From Edolisoma coerulescens (lineage: Eukaryota > Chordata > Aves > Passeriformes > Campephagidae): a stretch of DNA of 64,000 nucleotides. Below are positions 7,120-18,215 of this stretch, one piece after another. Location of the stretch: NCBI GenBank assembly GCA_013397115.1, contig VWZW01005402.1, positions 372,887 through 436,886 of the forward strand, written 5' to 3'. Both the position numbers and the translations under genes were made by a program. Within the stretch, counting starts at the first letter, position 1; each line of letters opens with the position of its first letter. The notes beneath the pieces were generated by a model. It had not been told where the DNA came from, did not search any database, and worked only from the letters and a program-made list of their open reading frames with translations.

Positions 7120-10100
7120 AATGTCAGTTAGGTTGCTTGCGTGAAGGCTTTTATCTAATGTAGCAGCTGCATATAAATACTAGAATAACATATATTACAC
7201 ATATATCCCCTTCTCTGTCACTAATGATCCTTTACTCTTAGCTCATGGACCACATACCATTAAAAACTAAGATTTAAACTGCCTCTCTACTATTTAATGA
7301 CTAATCAATCTGCAAGTTTTCCAGAGGTATCCATTAACTCTTTGGATTTCTTGTAGGAAGTTCTCGTTTCTTCTCTCTCAAAACTACAGCGTTTTAAGAA
7401 ATTACTCAAATAATGACAAGTAATCAGAAAGAAAATTTTTTTTTAAGTTTTATTGGAACAACTGTAGTTACAGGCAGAGAAACTGCATCGGTTGGACAGT
7501 GAGTGCACTGAAAGAACACCTGAACATTTTTGGGTAAAGATGAGTTTTTAAGAGAAACCACTCTGCCTGTTTATGGATGAGAAACTGTCCCACCTTACAG
7601 GTGTAACATAACAATAAAAATGAGCACAACATTACTCAAACTGTTTGCTAAAAATATAAATAATGAGTGTAACATTATGTCCAAACACCAAACATCAATT
7701 GATATTCCTCACATGGCAGAAATATTCCCTATTTGTGGCACGTGGTTATCTCAAACATAGGAAGAGCTGGGTGAATCCCCCTCTGCTGCAAACACACCAA
7801 TACATTGGAACAGATAAATAAAAACTGAGCAGAAATGGGCCCAAAAAGTTAACATTTCAAAGATTTAACATAGGAAAAGAAAGAAGCAACCCTCTCTCAT
7901 TTGCTGTTATTCTCGTATTAGACTCTAGACAATACCTGGAGCTTCTTAGAACTTCCCTTTCTTCTCCTGAAATGAGAAAATAACAAAGTGCTGAATCAAT
8001 AGGAATAGTTGTGACAACGTTACATGTATTTTTATCCACAGATTTTTCTGCAGGTGGCATAATTTAGGGATAAGGCTGCCTCTTAAAAATACAAATGGAG
8101 TGGATTCTGTCACATATTTTCCCACTCCATCTGAAAACACCCACGTCTTCCTCCTTGCCTCAATTTCTTCCAGTTCCTTTGAAGAGTTTGGCATGCAGCG
8201 TATCTAAGTGTTCAGAGGTTAGACCAAATACACTTTTTTTAAAAGAAATACCTGTACAAATTCAAAATATCCGAAAAATGACACATTTTACCACACAAAT
8301 CTACCTGAAACAACCTCCTTTTACTCTTGTCTTTTGAAAGGAAGATTTTCACATTTGCAGATAAAATTATGTGAGGCTGGACTATCACAAACCCAAGGGA
8401 TGAAAAATTAAAAAGCTTCTACGTTACTAAAAGAAACGGGGGCAGGGATGGTGTGTTCCTGCCTTGTGTAAAGAGCAGCTACACCTCACCACACGTGCTC
8501 CTAAAATAGCAGCAAAGAACTGGTAATAAAAAATTAAGGGAGTCCTTGTGGTCCCTCAAGGATCCTTGAAGATTGTTCCCAAAGCACACAAAAACAGTCA
8601 CTGGGGTAAAAAAAATGAAGCAATAAACCTCTTTTCAGATTTATCTGAAAGCTGTGGTGCTGCACCATAAAAAACACCAAGTGGTTTAATCACTTAATAT
8701 CTAAATTAACAAGTTCTGTGCTCTGGAAAGAAAAATTAGCATTGTGCATTCTTTGAAAATATGAACCAGCACTCATTAAAAAAAAGGTAACTTTACAAGC
8801 TTTAGAAGAGCTGAGTTTATAGTTCCGTGTATCTCCTGCAATAAGGGATTAACTGGTGTCTCAGGAGGGTGGGAATAATGGAAAATGGAGTTTTCTGGGC
8901 ACTCCCCAGAGCTGGCACTGGAGTGACAGGGCCAGCAGGGCTGTGCAGTCTGTGCCCACTCTGTGCCCTCTCTGGGGCTGTCACGGGCACTATAAACAGG
9001 AAATAAAATCTGCTTTTGGAACAGCACCTATGAAGATTCAGCCTCGAGAGATCCGTGCTGCAGTCCCGACCTTGGCACCACGCGTGGGACTCTTCCTCAT
9101 TAATTCATTCCCACTCAATATATTCTTTTTTTATTCCTCAGCTGGTCAGCCTCTAGTGATGTGTAAGAGGGATTTCTTATTGCTCCAAAACACCAGACTT
9201 CTCTTTTCTGAACAAGTGATGAGAACTGGGCCAGGATGAGGACACTGCCACTGGAGCCATGGCTGCTCCAATTCCAGAGGTGTTCCTTGACACACATTTA
9301 GTTACACAGGGAAAGACTCCACTCCTGGACCACAAACACCAGGAAAGAAAACTCTTGGAGTTCTGCTACCACAAGCACCGTTCTCACCTCCCCAAAGCCA
9401 CCCCTTTGTATTTTGTAAATTCTCTTCCTACATTTTTTGTTACAAAGAAGTTCATTACATCCTCAGGCAGGAGGGAAAAGGGAACACAAAAATTATGACT
9501 CACTCAAGATGATGACACAAACCATAGGAGCACTCCAGTTTCACGGTCCATGGGCAGAACCCCCATTTATTAAACATTAGAAACTCAGCAATGTACACCA
9601 TTTCCTATATACAAATCAAGTTCATCAATTTAAAAAAAAAAAAAAAGTGCTGTTTGAAATCAGGTTTTATTTAAAGCACAAGGTAACTGGAATTGCATTT
9701 TCACTGGGAGTGAACCAGGTCACGAGTGGTACTGAGGACACAGACACAGCGACAGGGGCACGAGACACCTTTGAAGTCGTTTTGTGGATTTACTGAAAAC
9801 TTTCAAGGAGAAACATTCAGCTTTTTATACAAACAGTACATAGTGCTTCCAACATCTCTAGGAAAATTAAGTATACAGTTTAATCCTTTTAAAGCAAGGT
9901 ACTTGGAAAACTTCTAGTGTAAAATACCAGCCTATTGACCTATTCCAAACAAAAGGCCCAAACCCTGCAACGGAATCAAGGCAGAGCAAAAGATAAACCT
10001 GTGGAGAGGGACTGCAGGCACTGAGCTAAGTAAAAACCACTTTTCCAAGGTATCCTACCACAAAATGGAGATGAGCTAACACACTGACCTTTAAACAACC

Positions 10101-10660
10101 CGGCCAACCAACCCAAGGGCTACAAAAAGGGGGCTGGACAGTCAGAAATGCCAAGTGAGCACTAGAAACATGTTTCAAACGTAGCTGCACGACAGCATAA
10201 ACACACCAAGGATGTTTATTTCTCTACATGCCACAGTTACTACTCTATGCTACACCGTATTTTGCCCACATTCTGCATCACACCAGGGACACCATGGGAT
10301 ACTGGATCCAGTCTTGGCTGCTTTTGCCCCATTTTGCAAGTTTAAGGCCAGCCTGGAGGAAGACTCCTGAAGTGACTGAGGAACAAAGTGATGCTAAGTG
10401 GTGGTTTGGCTGTGAGCAGTTCTGCAGAAGACCAGACAAAGAGAATATCAGATCAATTCACAGGGACAAGATGTGAGAACAAACTCCTCCAAGGACTTCA
10501 CGACACACAAATGAAAATGAAAGAAGCAACAGCTCCAATTTACACCTTTTGAATTTGCAGTGAAACCAGTGTGGGGGCACTTTTTTTTTCTGTGTGTGTG
10601 TGATGTGAATGTGCTACTTCAATCCCGTTGAAAGTCAGTACAAATAAAGAGATAGTAGTG
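7120..10660. other. AT-rich region between the converging PIERCE1 and PPP1R26 3' ends
   Basis: This is AT-rich unique sequence with no supportable exon. Much of it may be long or alternative 3' UTR of PPP1R26 on the minus strand. AATAAA signals on that strand occur at about 7449, 9567, 9666 and 10215, and the one at 7449 is followed by an A-rich run. An acceptor-like site (TTATTTTCTCATTTCAG) on the minus strand ends at 7967. A poly(A) run lies at about 9631-9645. No interspersed repeat is evident. Confidence 0.45.
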
Positions 10661-10669
10661 AAAAATTGC

Positions 10670-10675
10670 TTTATT
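10670..10675 (-). terminator. Candidate poly(A) signal of PPP1R26
   Basis: AATAAA on the minus strand (context TAGAATAAAGC) is the first canonical signal downstream of the PPP1R26 stop codon and would give a 3' UTR of about 1.1 kb. Other signals lie further on, at 10215, 9666, 9567 and 7449, so longer forms are possible. Confidence 0.4.
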
Positions 10676-10972
10676 CTAGCTGCTGGCAACGGAGGCAGAG
10701 AAAGCCTGAAGAAAGAACAGTACTGAAAATATCCGTGGCGTTTGTGACTTCCTGCAGCAAACCCAGCTTTGCTTTATTGCACCAAAATTGTCAGTGAAAA
10801 GTTCACAGAAATGTAACATTTGAAAAACCGCTTCTGAAAAAGGGAAGTTAAGGGCACTCAATTCCAGAAAGTTCATTCAGGAAACCAAAAGCCATCTCTG
10901 GCTAACTGCAGGGCATCAAAACGAGATAGTTGAGAATAACGAGGAATTGTTTGAGCCCTGCAGGTCCGACAG

Positions 10973-11042
10973 TCCAGAAATCCAGGGAAATCCAGGGAAA
11001 TCCAGGGAAATCCAGGGAAATCCAGGGAAATCCAGGGAAATC
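10973..11042. repeat. 10-bp tandem repeat in the PPP1R26 3' UTR
   Basis: Six perfect copies of tccagggaaa follow one imperfect copy (tccagaaa). On the transcribed minus strand this gives repeated CCCTGGA with T-rich linkers. It lies 0.75 kb after the PPP1R26 stop codon. Perfect identity between copies points to recent expansion and probable length polymorphism. Confidence 0.95.
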
Positions 11043-11793
11043 GTGTTGTCTGAACAGACAGGCTCCTTCACTTGTCTTGGACTGCAGTTGTGCTTGGAAT
11101 CATCTGCTAGCAGGAGGTTCTGGGTATTCCAAAGGCCTCTGAGCAGCTGCTGAGATCCCTTTGCAGGACGTGCAGACAGAGCCATCCGCCTGATTCACCT
11201 GAATTTGCATTTGTATCTTCCAGGCTGGATCTCCACACCCACAGCTGCACTCCAGTTCTGCTTAGGGACCTCATCCCACAGTCCTCAGGGTGGGAAAACT
11301 GAGCTCCCAGCAAAACCCCACCCCACAGGCTTGTCCTAAGGCAGCTGGGATGTCACCAGTGTCAGATCACCTGCATTGCTATCCAAGGCTGTGTTTTCCT
11401 AGGATCTCTTAACAGGTTCCCAAATAAATTCTGTGCGCAAACAGGTTTCCCTTTGAGAGACAATTAGAGGCCTCATAATTTAAAGTGTGATTAGCCAATA
11501 TCTTATCTACAGTAACTACAGCATCCTGTAGGAATGCAAGCCCTAAAAATCATTATAAAAAATATTTCCTTAGAGCACTTTAAATAAATTTACAAAATTC
11601 TACAAAAGCTACGTACGTCTATCCGTGACATCCCTGTTAAATAGAATTATTTTCACATTAGTGTGTGTATGATATACAGGCATCAGCATCTCCCACTGCC
11701 TCTCCTTTCCTGTCTCAAGTTTTATCAAGGTAATTACAATGAGAGTTATTTTATAAAAAGACTGCTAGTGTAAAAAAAAAAAAAAAAAAGTAC

Positions 11794-14700
11794 TTACATA
11801 TTTGAAATCTTTTTTTCCAAGAGGGAACCTGGGCAGTCCCCTGCAGGTAAGTCAGTTAATTTTGCACAGGTTTTGGTTAAAAATTCCTGCCCTTGGTGTA
11901 CTTCACTAGCAGCTTCCCTGTTCTGCAGGACAGGTATTTTTCCTTCCATTTTGGAGCTGGATACCTGAATTTCTTCCTGCCTGTCAACTTTCTCTTCCTT
12001 AACGCACATCTGCACACTGTTTCCTGCACATGCTCCTCCACTGTTATCCACTGCTGCTGCTGTCACATTGAATTCCTGCCTTGGGCAAGCTAAACTTGGA
12101 TCTGCCCTCTTGTCCAGCTGGTTATTCCCTCCCTTACTGCACACCTGAGCACTCTGCTGAGCTGGGTCTCTGCTGACTTTATCTCCTTTTCCCACACTCC
12201 ACTCCACAGTGGAGTCAGCCCAGCTGCCTTTGTGGATATCTCCTTCCTCGCTCCACATCTGGCTGTTCTCAGCTCTGGAGGCTCCTCTGCAAACCTTATC
12301 AGCTTTTCCTGCTGCCATACTCCGTTCCTGCAAGGGGAGGCTGGAGTGGGAGTGGAACTGATCCCCTGGAGCATCAGCCTTCCTGCAACCCTCAGCTGCC
12401 TCTCTGAGACACCCAGGAGCAGCCTCAGCTCCTGCACAGGTTTCTGCTACATGGGGGCTCACCCCTCCCACAGTGAGTTTCTGAGAAGAACTGGGTGCTT
12501 TTATTGCTGGTGTCATTTCCCCACTAAATGCACCTTTTGGCAAGGGGTTAAGTACATCTGTGTCCTGGGAAGCTGCCTCCATTCCCAAGGTGCTGCTCTG
12601 GGTGAGCAAACCCTCTGCTTTCTGCTTTTTGTTCAAAAGCATCGATTTCTTCCTGTCCCGGGCGTATTTCAGACCTGCAATAAATTTACTGGAGATTTTT
12701 AGTTGGAAGGTATTCTTCCTTTTAGATCTGGGCTTGGCATTCATGACTTTTCTTACTTTACACCCTTCACTTCTGCTGCTTTTTGGGGGCTCTGTGTCAC
12801 GGACATTCCTTTTCCCTGCTGCACTCCCAGGTAACTCCCCAGCAGCACCACCTTTGACCCCCCCAAGTCCTTGCTTAGCTTTTGACTGACCAGTAGTAGG
12901 AACATTCTCTGCAGAGGGAGCACATCTCTCACTGCCAGCTAACATTGCACTTTTCCCTTCCGTTCTCTGAGAGTTCTTCACCTCCTCAGTTTGCTGAGCT
13001 CCCTCAGTCTTTTTAGTGTGACCCAGCACGAGGTCGATCTCGTTTTCCACCGGCTGCTGCTTTGCTTTTCCTTTATTACCAGTTTGTTTGGTCGCTCTAA
13101 ATAGGTCCAGACTTGCATCACCTTTTTGCATCTCTGAATTGCTTGCAGAGTCTTTAGCCTTTTCTGCCAAAAACCTTCTGATTTCTTGCTCAATGCTGTC
13201 ATCGCTGTCCACTGAGCTGCTGTCACTGGCATCTGACACAGCTGGGAAAGCACATTTTCTATTTTTAGCCCCCCGCTGGTTTGAAACTGGTTTAGGTTTA
13301 TTGCCTTTTTTAAGCTGTAAGTTAAACTCCAGGTTTTTCATGGTTTCTGGCTTGTCATTGGGAAGTTTGATGGTGTCTGGAGGGTTCCTGACTGCATTCT
13401 CCCTCACAGCTTTCCTAGGTTTTGAGAGGCAGCTTTTCAGCAGTGAGGGGTTTTTACATTTCCACTCGTTTTGTTGGAGGTTACTGAACTCATCCAGCAG
13501 CTGAGTTTCTGTCTCACTGAATCTGACTTTCTTCTTGCACTGAGCTTTCTGGTCCTTGGATTTCTTCTTTAACTTCCTTTTAGACCGTAACAGGTCCTTG
13601 ATAGCACTGTCCAGGTCCTCATCACTGTCCAGAGAGCTGCTCTCATCACCCGACCCCTCCCTCTCTGGGGTTTGGGTGGGGTTTTTTATAGGTTTTCTCG
13701 TGCTACTCTGAACCTGCAGAAAAGGGTTCACAGAGTCCAAGGCCACACATCTGCTGCCATCAGAGCCAGACAATTTTGGAGACATCAGCTGCTGCTGCCT
13801 CGGGTCTTTACTACTCTGAGCATCCCGGAGTTCTGCGGGGCTGCCCAGGGCACGCTCCTCTTGGAGCACAGGGAATTTGGAATAGTTACCTGGCTGGAAA
13901 AGTCCCGTCTCCAGCTGCTCAGGTGGTTTTGATGCCCCTTGTTTTGCTGTTCTACCTTCCCTTTTAAGTCTCCTTTTCCGACTCAGGGATAATTTCAGTG
14001 TTTTGGGCAGAGAAGGCTCAAGGGTCCCGGTGAGGCTGTTTGGATCTGAAGGCAAAGGCATCTGGATGGAGCGTGGCAGGCTGGGAGTTTTTGTTCCAAG
14101 CTTTTCTGACTGTGCTTTCAGAGCCAAGAAAGCCCTGATTTCTTGCTCTATGCTGTCATCACTGTCCACAAGGCTGCTGTCACTTTCACAATGGGAGGAT
14201 GAGAGAAGCTGCGGAGAAAAGAAGGAGTCTGCAGTGAGGGATTTGTTGTCACTTCCCATTTGGGATGGCATGATTGTTTTGGAAATATCCAGGATAGCTT
14301 CTGCACACATGAGTTCTGCAGATGTGTCTGCTCTGCAAGAGGCCTGCAGTGTCAGCTCACAAGCAGCAATCTTGTTTTCTGGAAGTGCAAAATGTCTGGC
14401 TTTTTTCAGTGGTTTAAACAGCTTATTAAAGTCATTGCCGGTGCTTTCTAATCCTGTTGACTTGGAATTAATTTCTTTTCTCTTGTTGCTTATAGGGTTT
14501 TTATGGATTTCTGGTGAGGCACTTTTTGTGGAGCTAATTGTCAGGCTGGCAGAAATGTCTGCCATACCCTTTGGATCAAATTGCTCCCTCTGCAAAGGGA
14601 CACAGTTTGCTGCATGACCTGCCTCTTTCCTGATTTTCTCCAGCTGGTAAAGCTGAATGGCTTCTTCAATGCCATCATCGCTGCTCGAGTCAGATGTGTG

Positions 14701-15753
14701 CATGCTCTCCTTGATTAGTGCTTCCCCTGGCTCCCAGTAATGAGCTCCACTTCCCTCATCCTGCTCCACGAGCCAGGGCTGGCTGGCAGTGGCCATTTCT
14801 AGATACGCTTGGTTCACCTGGCTGAAATCACTGGGCTCTGCTTGGATTTTTGACTGCAAACACTTGGACTGAGTGCTGGATTTCTGCAGCTTGGGATGGT
14901 GTCTCAGGAGCAGTGCACTACAACCTTGCTTTAGAGCACCACAGTTCGTTCTGTTCGTTGCTTCTTTGTTGCATTTCAGGACAGATCTCACACGGGAATC
15001 TTTTTTATCCTCCTCAGTAACACATTTACTAATTTCTTGCTGCTTCTTCTCATTCAAGAACTGCACGATTTCAGCTTGTATGCTCTGTTCAAAGGAGTCA
15101 TCGCTGCTGATGCTCTGAGGGGAAGCAGGCTGGAGCCTTTTCCCAATTCCCAGGTGGTCAGACAGGTACTCTTCAGAGAGCATCTCGGCTTTAAATTTCA
15201 CGGGGAGGAGGTTACTCGCCACTTTGTTCTGGGAGAATTCTCTCTTAAACCTTTTGTCTCTGCTCACATTCTCAGAACGCTCTGCATTCCTTGGCAACGA
15301 CTGGGCACTTTTGCTTTTTGTTTTCAAGTACTCTTGGATGGCTTCCTCTATACCTCGGTCCACAGAATCGTCGCTGTCAGAATCGAGCAGGAGAGTCCCA
15401 AATTCCACGTTCTCCTCCACTTCGGTGTCATCGGAATCCTCAGGGCACCCGCACTGGGTGTACTGAGGATGCTTCCGCAGCAGCGTGGTGCTGGGTGTGA
15501 CTCTGGTGCTGGTGCCTTTTTCTCCCTTCTGTTTCTTCTGCATAACACAGCCACACTCATTGTTCATACCCAGGGCAGGCTCTTGGCTTTGCAGGTTGTT
15601 TATGATCATCTGAACTTTGGCGCTCACAGAGGTTCTGGTGACGTTGCTGTCAGATTCAGGGAAGCAAACGGGGTATCTACAATTCCTTGCTGGTCCAAAG
15701 GACTCCCATTTTGTCTGAAGAGCTACCAGAGGAGGAGCATCCATAAGGAACAT
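11794..15753 (-). CDS. PPP1R26: Protein phosphatase 1 regulatory subunit 26
   Basis: A single long coding exon gives 1319 residues (human about 1209). I place the start at the ATG at 15751-15753, because MFLMDAPPLVALQTKWESFG aligns with the human N terminus. The frame further upstream is closed by TGA at 15793-15795. Then comes SVSAKVQMIINNLQSQEPAL. The body is low-complexity and acidic/Ser-rich, with six copies of an SDDS-I-E-x-x-I motif at about residues 124-150, 215-240, 354-377, 528-550, 704-729 and 845-867. A PP1-docking RVxF motif, KVRF, is at residues 742-745 (13519-13530), preceded by a very basic KRKLKKKSKD stretch. Further basic segments suggest nuclear or nucleolar targeting. Conserved C-terminal sequence includes LKISSKFIAGLKYARDRKKS. 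Known role: binds and inhibits PP1, nucleolar. The stop codon lies inside a GTAAGT donor-like sequence, so an alternative C terminus is possible. Confidence 0.95.
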   Translation of the reverse strand: MFLMDAPPLVALQTKWESFGPARNCRYPVCFPESDSNVTRTSVSAKVQMIINNLQSQEPALGMNNECGCVMQKKQKGEKGTSTRVTPSTTLLRKHPQYTQCGCPEDSDDTEVEENVEFGTLLLDSDSDDSVDRGIEEAIQEYLKTKSKSAQSLPRNAERSENVSRDKRFKREFSQNKVASNLLPVKFKAEMLSEEYLSDHLGIGKRLQPASPQSISSDDSFEQSIQAEIVQFLNEKKQQEISKCVTEEDKKDSRVRSVLKCNKEATNRTNCGALKQGCSALLLRHHPKLQKSSTQSKCLQSKIQAEPSDFSQVNQAYLEMATASQPWLVEQDEGSGAHYWEPGEALIKESMHTSDSSSDDGIEEAIQLYQLEKIRKEAGHAANCVPLQREQFDPKGMADISASLTISSTKSASPEIHKNPISNKRKEINSKSTGLESTGNDFNKLFKPLKKARHFALPENKIAACELTLQASCRADTSAELMCAEAILDISKTIMPSQMGSDNKSLTADSFFSPQLLSSSHCESDSSLVDSDDSIEQEIRAFLALKAQSEKLGTKTPSLPRSIQMPLPSDPNSLTGTLEPSLPKTLKLSLSRKRRLKREGRTAKQGASKPPEQLETGLFQPGNYSKFPVLQEERALGSPAELRDAQSSKDPRQQQLMSPKLSGSDGSRCVALDSVNPFLQVQSSTRKPIKNPTQTPEREGSGDESSSLDSDEDLDSAIKDLLRSKRKLKKKSKDQKAQCKKKVRFSETETQLLDEFSNLQQNEWKCKNPSLLKSCLSKPRKAVRENAVRNPPDTIKLPNDKPETMKNLEFNLQLKKGNKPKPVSNQRGAKNRKCAFPAVSDASDSSSVDSDDSIEQEIRRFLAEKAKDSASNSEMQKGDASLDLFRATKQTGNKGKAKQQPVENEIDLVLGHTKKTEGAQQTEEVKNSQRTEGKSAMLAGSERCAPSAENVPTTGQSKAKQGLGGVKGGAAGELPGSAAGKRNVRDTEPPKSSRSEGCKVRKVMNAKPRSKRKNTFQLKISSKFIAGLKYARDRKKSMLLNKKQKAEGLLTQSSTLGMEAASQDTDVLNPLPKGAFSGEMTPAIKAPSSSQKLTVGGVSPHVAETCAGAEAAPGCLREAAEGCRKADAPGDQFHSHSSLPLQERSMAAGKADKVCRGASRAENSQMWSEEGDIHKGSWADSTVEWSVGKGDKVSRDPAQQSAQVCSKGGNNQLDKRADPSLACPRQEFNVTAAAVDNSGGACAGNSVQMCVKEEKVDRQEEIQVSSSKMEGKIPVLQNREAASEVHQGQEFLTKTCAKLTDLPAGDCPGSLLEKKISNM

Positions 15754-15792
15754 TCTAGCAGACCACAGCAAAGTCCACAATGGAACAGTTTT

Positions 15793-15814
15793 TCAGACTG
15801 GTCGCTCCTCCATC
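15793..15814 (-). promoter_or_regulatory. Acceptor and in-frame short upstream ORF of PPP1R26
   Basis: The coding exon begins at 15814, after a strong acceptor (CCTTTTTTTCTTTGTTTCAG). One base into the exon is an ATG (15811-15813) opening a six-codon frame, MEERPV, ended by TGA at 15793-15795. It is in the same frame as the main start, which is 60 bp downstream of it. Such a uORF can lower translation or delay re-initiation; whether it matters here is inference. Confidence 0.6.
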
Positions 15815-15816
15815 CT

Positions 15817-17560
15817 GAAACAAAGAAAAAAAGGAAAATATTTATTATGCGTGTGCCTTCTAGAAATTCCATGTAATAATCCTGGTAACAGAAATTGTAA
15901 ATTATTAACATTCAGAACTACTGTGCCAAAGAATCACAGGAGTTGCTCCTCAACATCACTTGAACGGGTAAATCAGTCACTACTGCCAGGGATAAGGCAG
16001 AGCACTCATCTTTTGTGGTTTGTAGAATTTTCTGGCAAAATCATAACCCAATTCAGGTAATTATCTTCACTTCTGAAAACCTTCCTGCGCTTTCCAGTCC
16101 TTTTTTGCACGTGCTCCTAAATAATGATGGACTGCCCAGAGCCACAAAGAGCCACGGTGATGGTATTCAGTGCACTGGTGGGTGCAGCCCCCTTTGCACC
16201 GAGGTTGTCTGAATACTTCCACAGAAAACTTTGTGCAAGAGAGCAAGAACGATTTTAAGGAACACTTTCATAATAAAGTGGAATTGGTGGGAGTGGAGAA
16301 CACAGCAAAATATTCTGCCAGTTGTTTCCTTTGGCATAACTGCCCCTTTTTAAGGAACACACAGCTCAGCTTTCCAGTTTTCCAACGCTGGCTGTGTCCA
16401 CATGGTGCAGGATGGGTGGATGTGGAGAGAGCTGGACGATGACCTGGGATGGTGGGACACAAACCAACTGCTTCTCAGAGAGCAGAGTGCTCACACAATA
16501 TCCCAAACCAGTTCTTTGTGTTCCAGTAGAAAACACAGACAGAACGAAGCTTTGGTTCATGGAAGAGTGGGAAAAGCCACCCACAAAACTCCAGTTAACA
16601 GCCCAAAGAGTTCACCACCTCCACATGGTCCCGTGAGGGTTGAAGGCTTCACCTGCAGCATCATTTGGATCAAAGGAGACAGTAATTCCCAAAAATCTAC
16701 AGCAGATGGGTGGCTCTTCAAGCCCAGGCTCCGCACAAACACAGCGAGTCCCAACTGCAGTGGCACCGGACTCTGCCAACCTACAGGGACACAATTTTCC
16801 CTCTGAAACCTCCCTGACCTTGCCCTTGTCAATTATTTTCTAGTTCTGGTTTCAAATTAATCAGTGGCATTAAATATTTTAAAAGATTAATAACTCTAAA
16901 CTCTTTAAAACTTCTGTTTATTTACTGAGAGTAAGGTAACAACCAGAGAAGCCAATTCTTCATCACTCTTCTGATTTTTCTTTTCCTCAGTGAGAATTCA
17001 TCTCAAGCCATTCCTACAGAATTAAAATTTAAGTATTTTGATCAAGACCATCCCTCCTTGCTGGCTGGTACCTGGAGCAACGCAACACAAGCTGTTTTAA
17101 CTCCCACCTTTTAGTCAGCTGAAGATAGCCTGGATTTATTTCAGCTCTACACACACCAGTAGAGCCCAGTGCTCCCAACAGAACCTGTATTTGGCCATGA
17201 ATTAACCAAAAGCACCTCACAACCCCGACTTGTGGCTGAACACACAGTTCCCAACGCAGCCTCCAACACATTCACTTGGGCAAATACAAATTAAAAGCAT
17301 TTTTCCTTGTAATAAGCAGCTAAGGATCAAAAAGACAGAAATTAGGATACCTCATTACCTTGAAGCAACGCAATTAACACACTTTAGCTCCCAGCTTCAT
17401 TAAAAAATAAAACCCCAATGTTTTTTCCTATTAACCTATTTCCACAGTTTTCAGGGAAGGGGCAGGTGCCTTCGCTATCCCACACCTGGACTGGGGGTGC
17501 CCTGCAAGAATTACACGGGATCGGGGTGATTTCTGTGCCACAACACCCACCCAGGGCACC
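15817..17560. other. Intron upstream of the PPP1R26 coding exon
   Basis: This is intronic sequence on the PPP1R26 transcript (minus strand), between the coding-exon acceptor at 15815 and the promoter region near 18.2-18.7 kb. I see unique sequence, no recognised repeat and no exon that can be supported. Confidence 0.5.
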
Positions 17561-17569
17561 CATGGGGAC

Positions 17570-18215
17570 TGTGAGGGGACACCTGGGTGCTGCCTGAGGG
17601 GGGACGTGAGGGGACACTCAGCCAGGGGACATTCACAGAGGGCGTGAGGGGAAATGAGGGGGGACACACACTGAGGGTGTGAGGGGAAATGAGGGGGGAC
17701 ACACACTGAGGGTGTGAGGGGATTTGAGGGGACACTCACCAAGGGTGCGAGGGGACATGAGGGGACACCCATCAGGGTCAGCACCCCGACAGGGGAAATG
17801 AGTGGACACATATCCAGAAGGAGGGGGGTACCCTCTGTAATTCTGTGAGGGGAAATGAGGGGACACCCACAGGGGCTCCATGAGGGGACATGAAGGGACT
17901 CCCACACAGGGGGCACCTACTGAGGCTGCGTGAGGGGACATGAAGGGACACCCACCCGGGGGGCACCCACGGCAGGGATGTGAGGGGACATGAGGGGACA
18001 GTCACTCAGGGGGTACCTACAGAGGGTCTGTGAGGGGACATGAGGGGACAGTCACTCAGGGGGTACCTACAGAGGATGTCTGAGGGGACACCCCCCGGTG
18101 CGCACCCACAGAGGCTGTGTGAGGCGACATGAAGGTACACCAACCCGGGGGGCACCCACAGAGGCTGTGTGAGGGGACACAAGGGTACCCCCACCTCGGG
18201 GGGCACCCCGGAGGG
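17570..18215. repeat. G-rich minisatellite upstream of PPP1R26
   Basis: About 650 bp of tandem repeats are built on gtgaggggacatgagggg. Units are about 35 bp in the left part (for example from 17647 and 17682, differing little) and 50 bp in the right part (from 18029). All G4 runs are on the plus strand, which is the template-side partner of the PPP1R26 transcript, so the pre-mRNA would be C-rich. The array abuts the CpG-rich promoter. Long open frames across it, such as repeated CPLTSP-like peptides, are repeat artefacts. Confidence 0.92.

Noticed and set aside
15751..15780. PPP1R26 start at the upstream TTG (residue MWTLL...)
   Set aside because: TTG is not a normal vertebrate start; the ATG nine codons later matches the human N terminus.
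17384..18206. Several overlapping frames rich in CPLxSP-type repeats
   Set aside because: All come from the G-rich minisatellite read in different frames.
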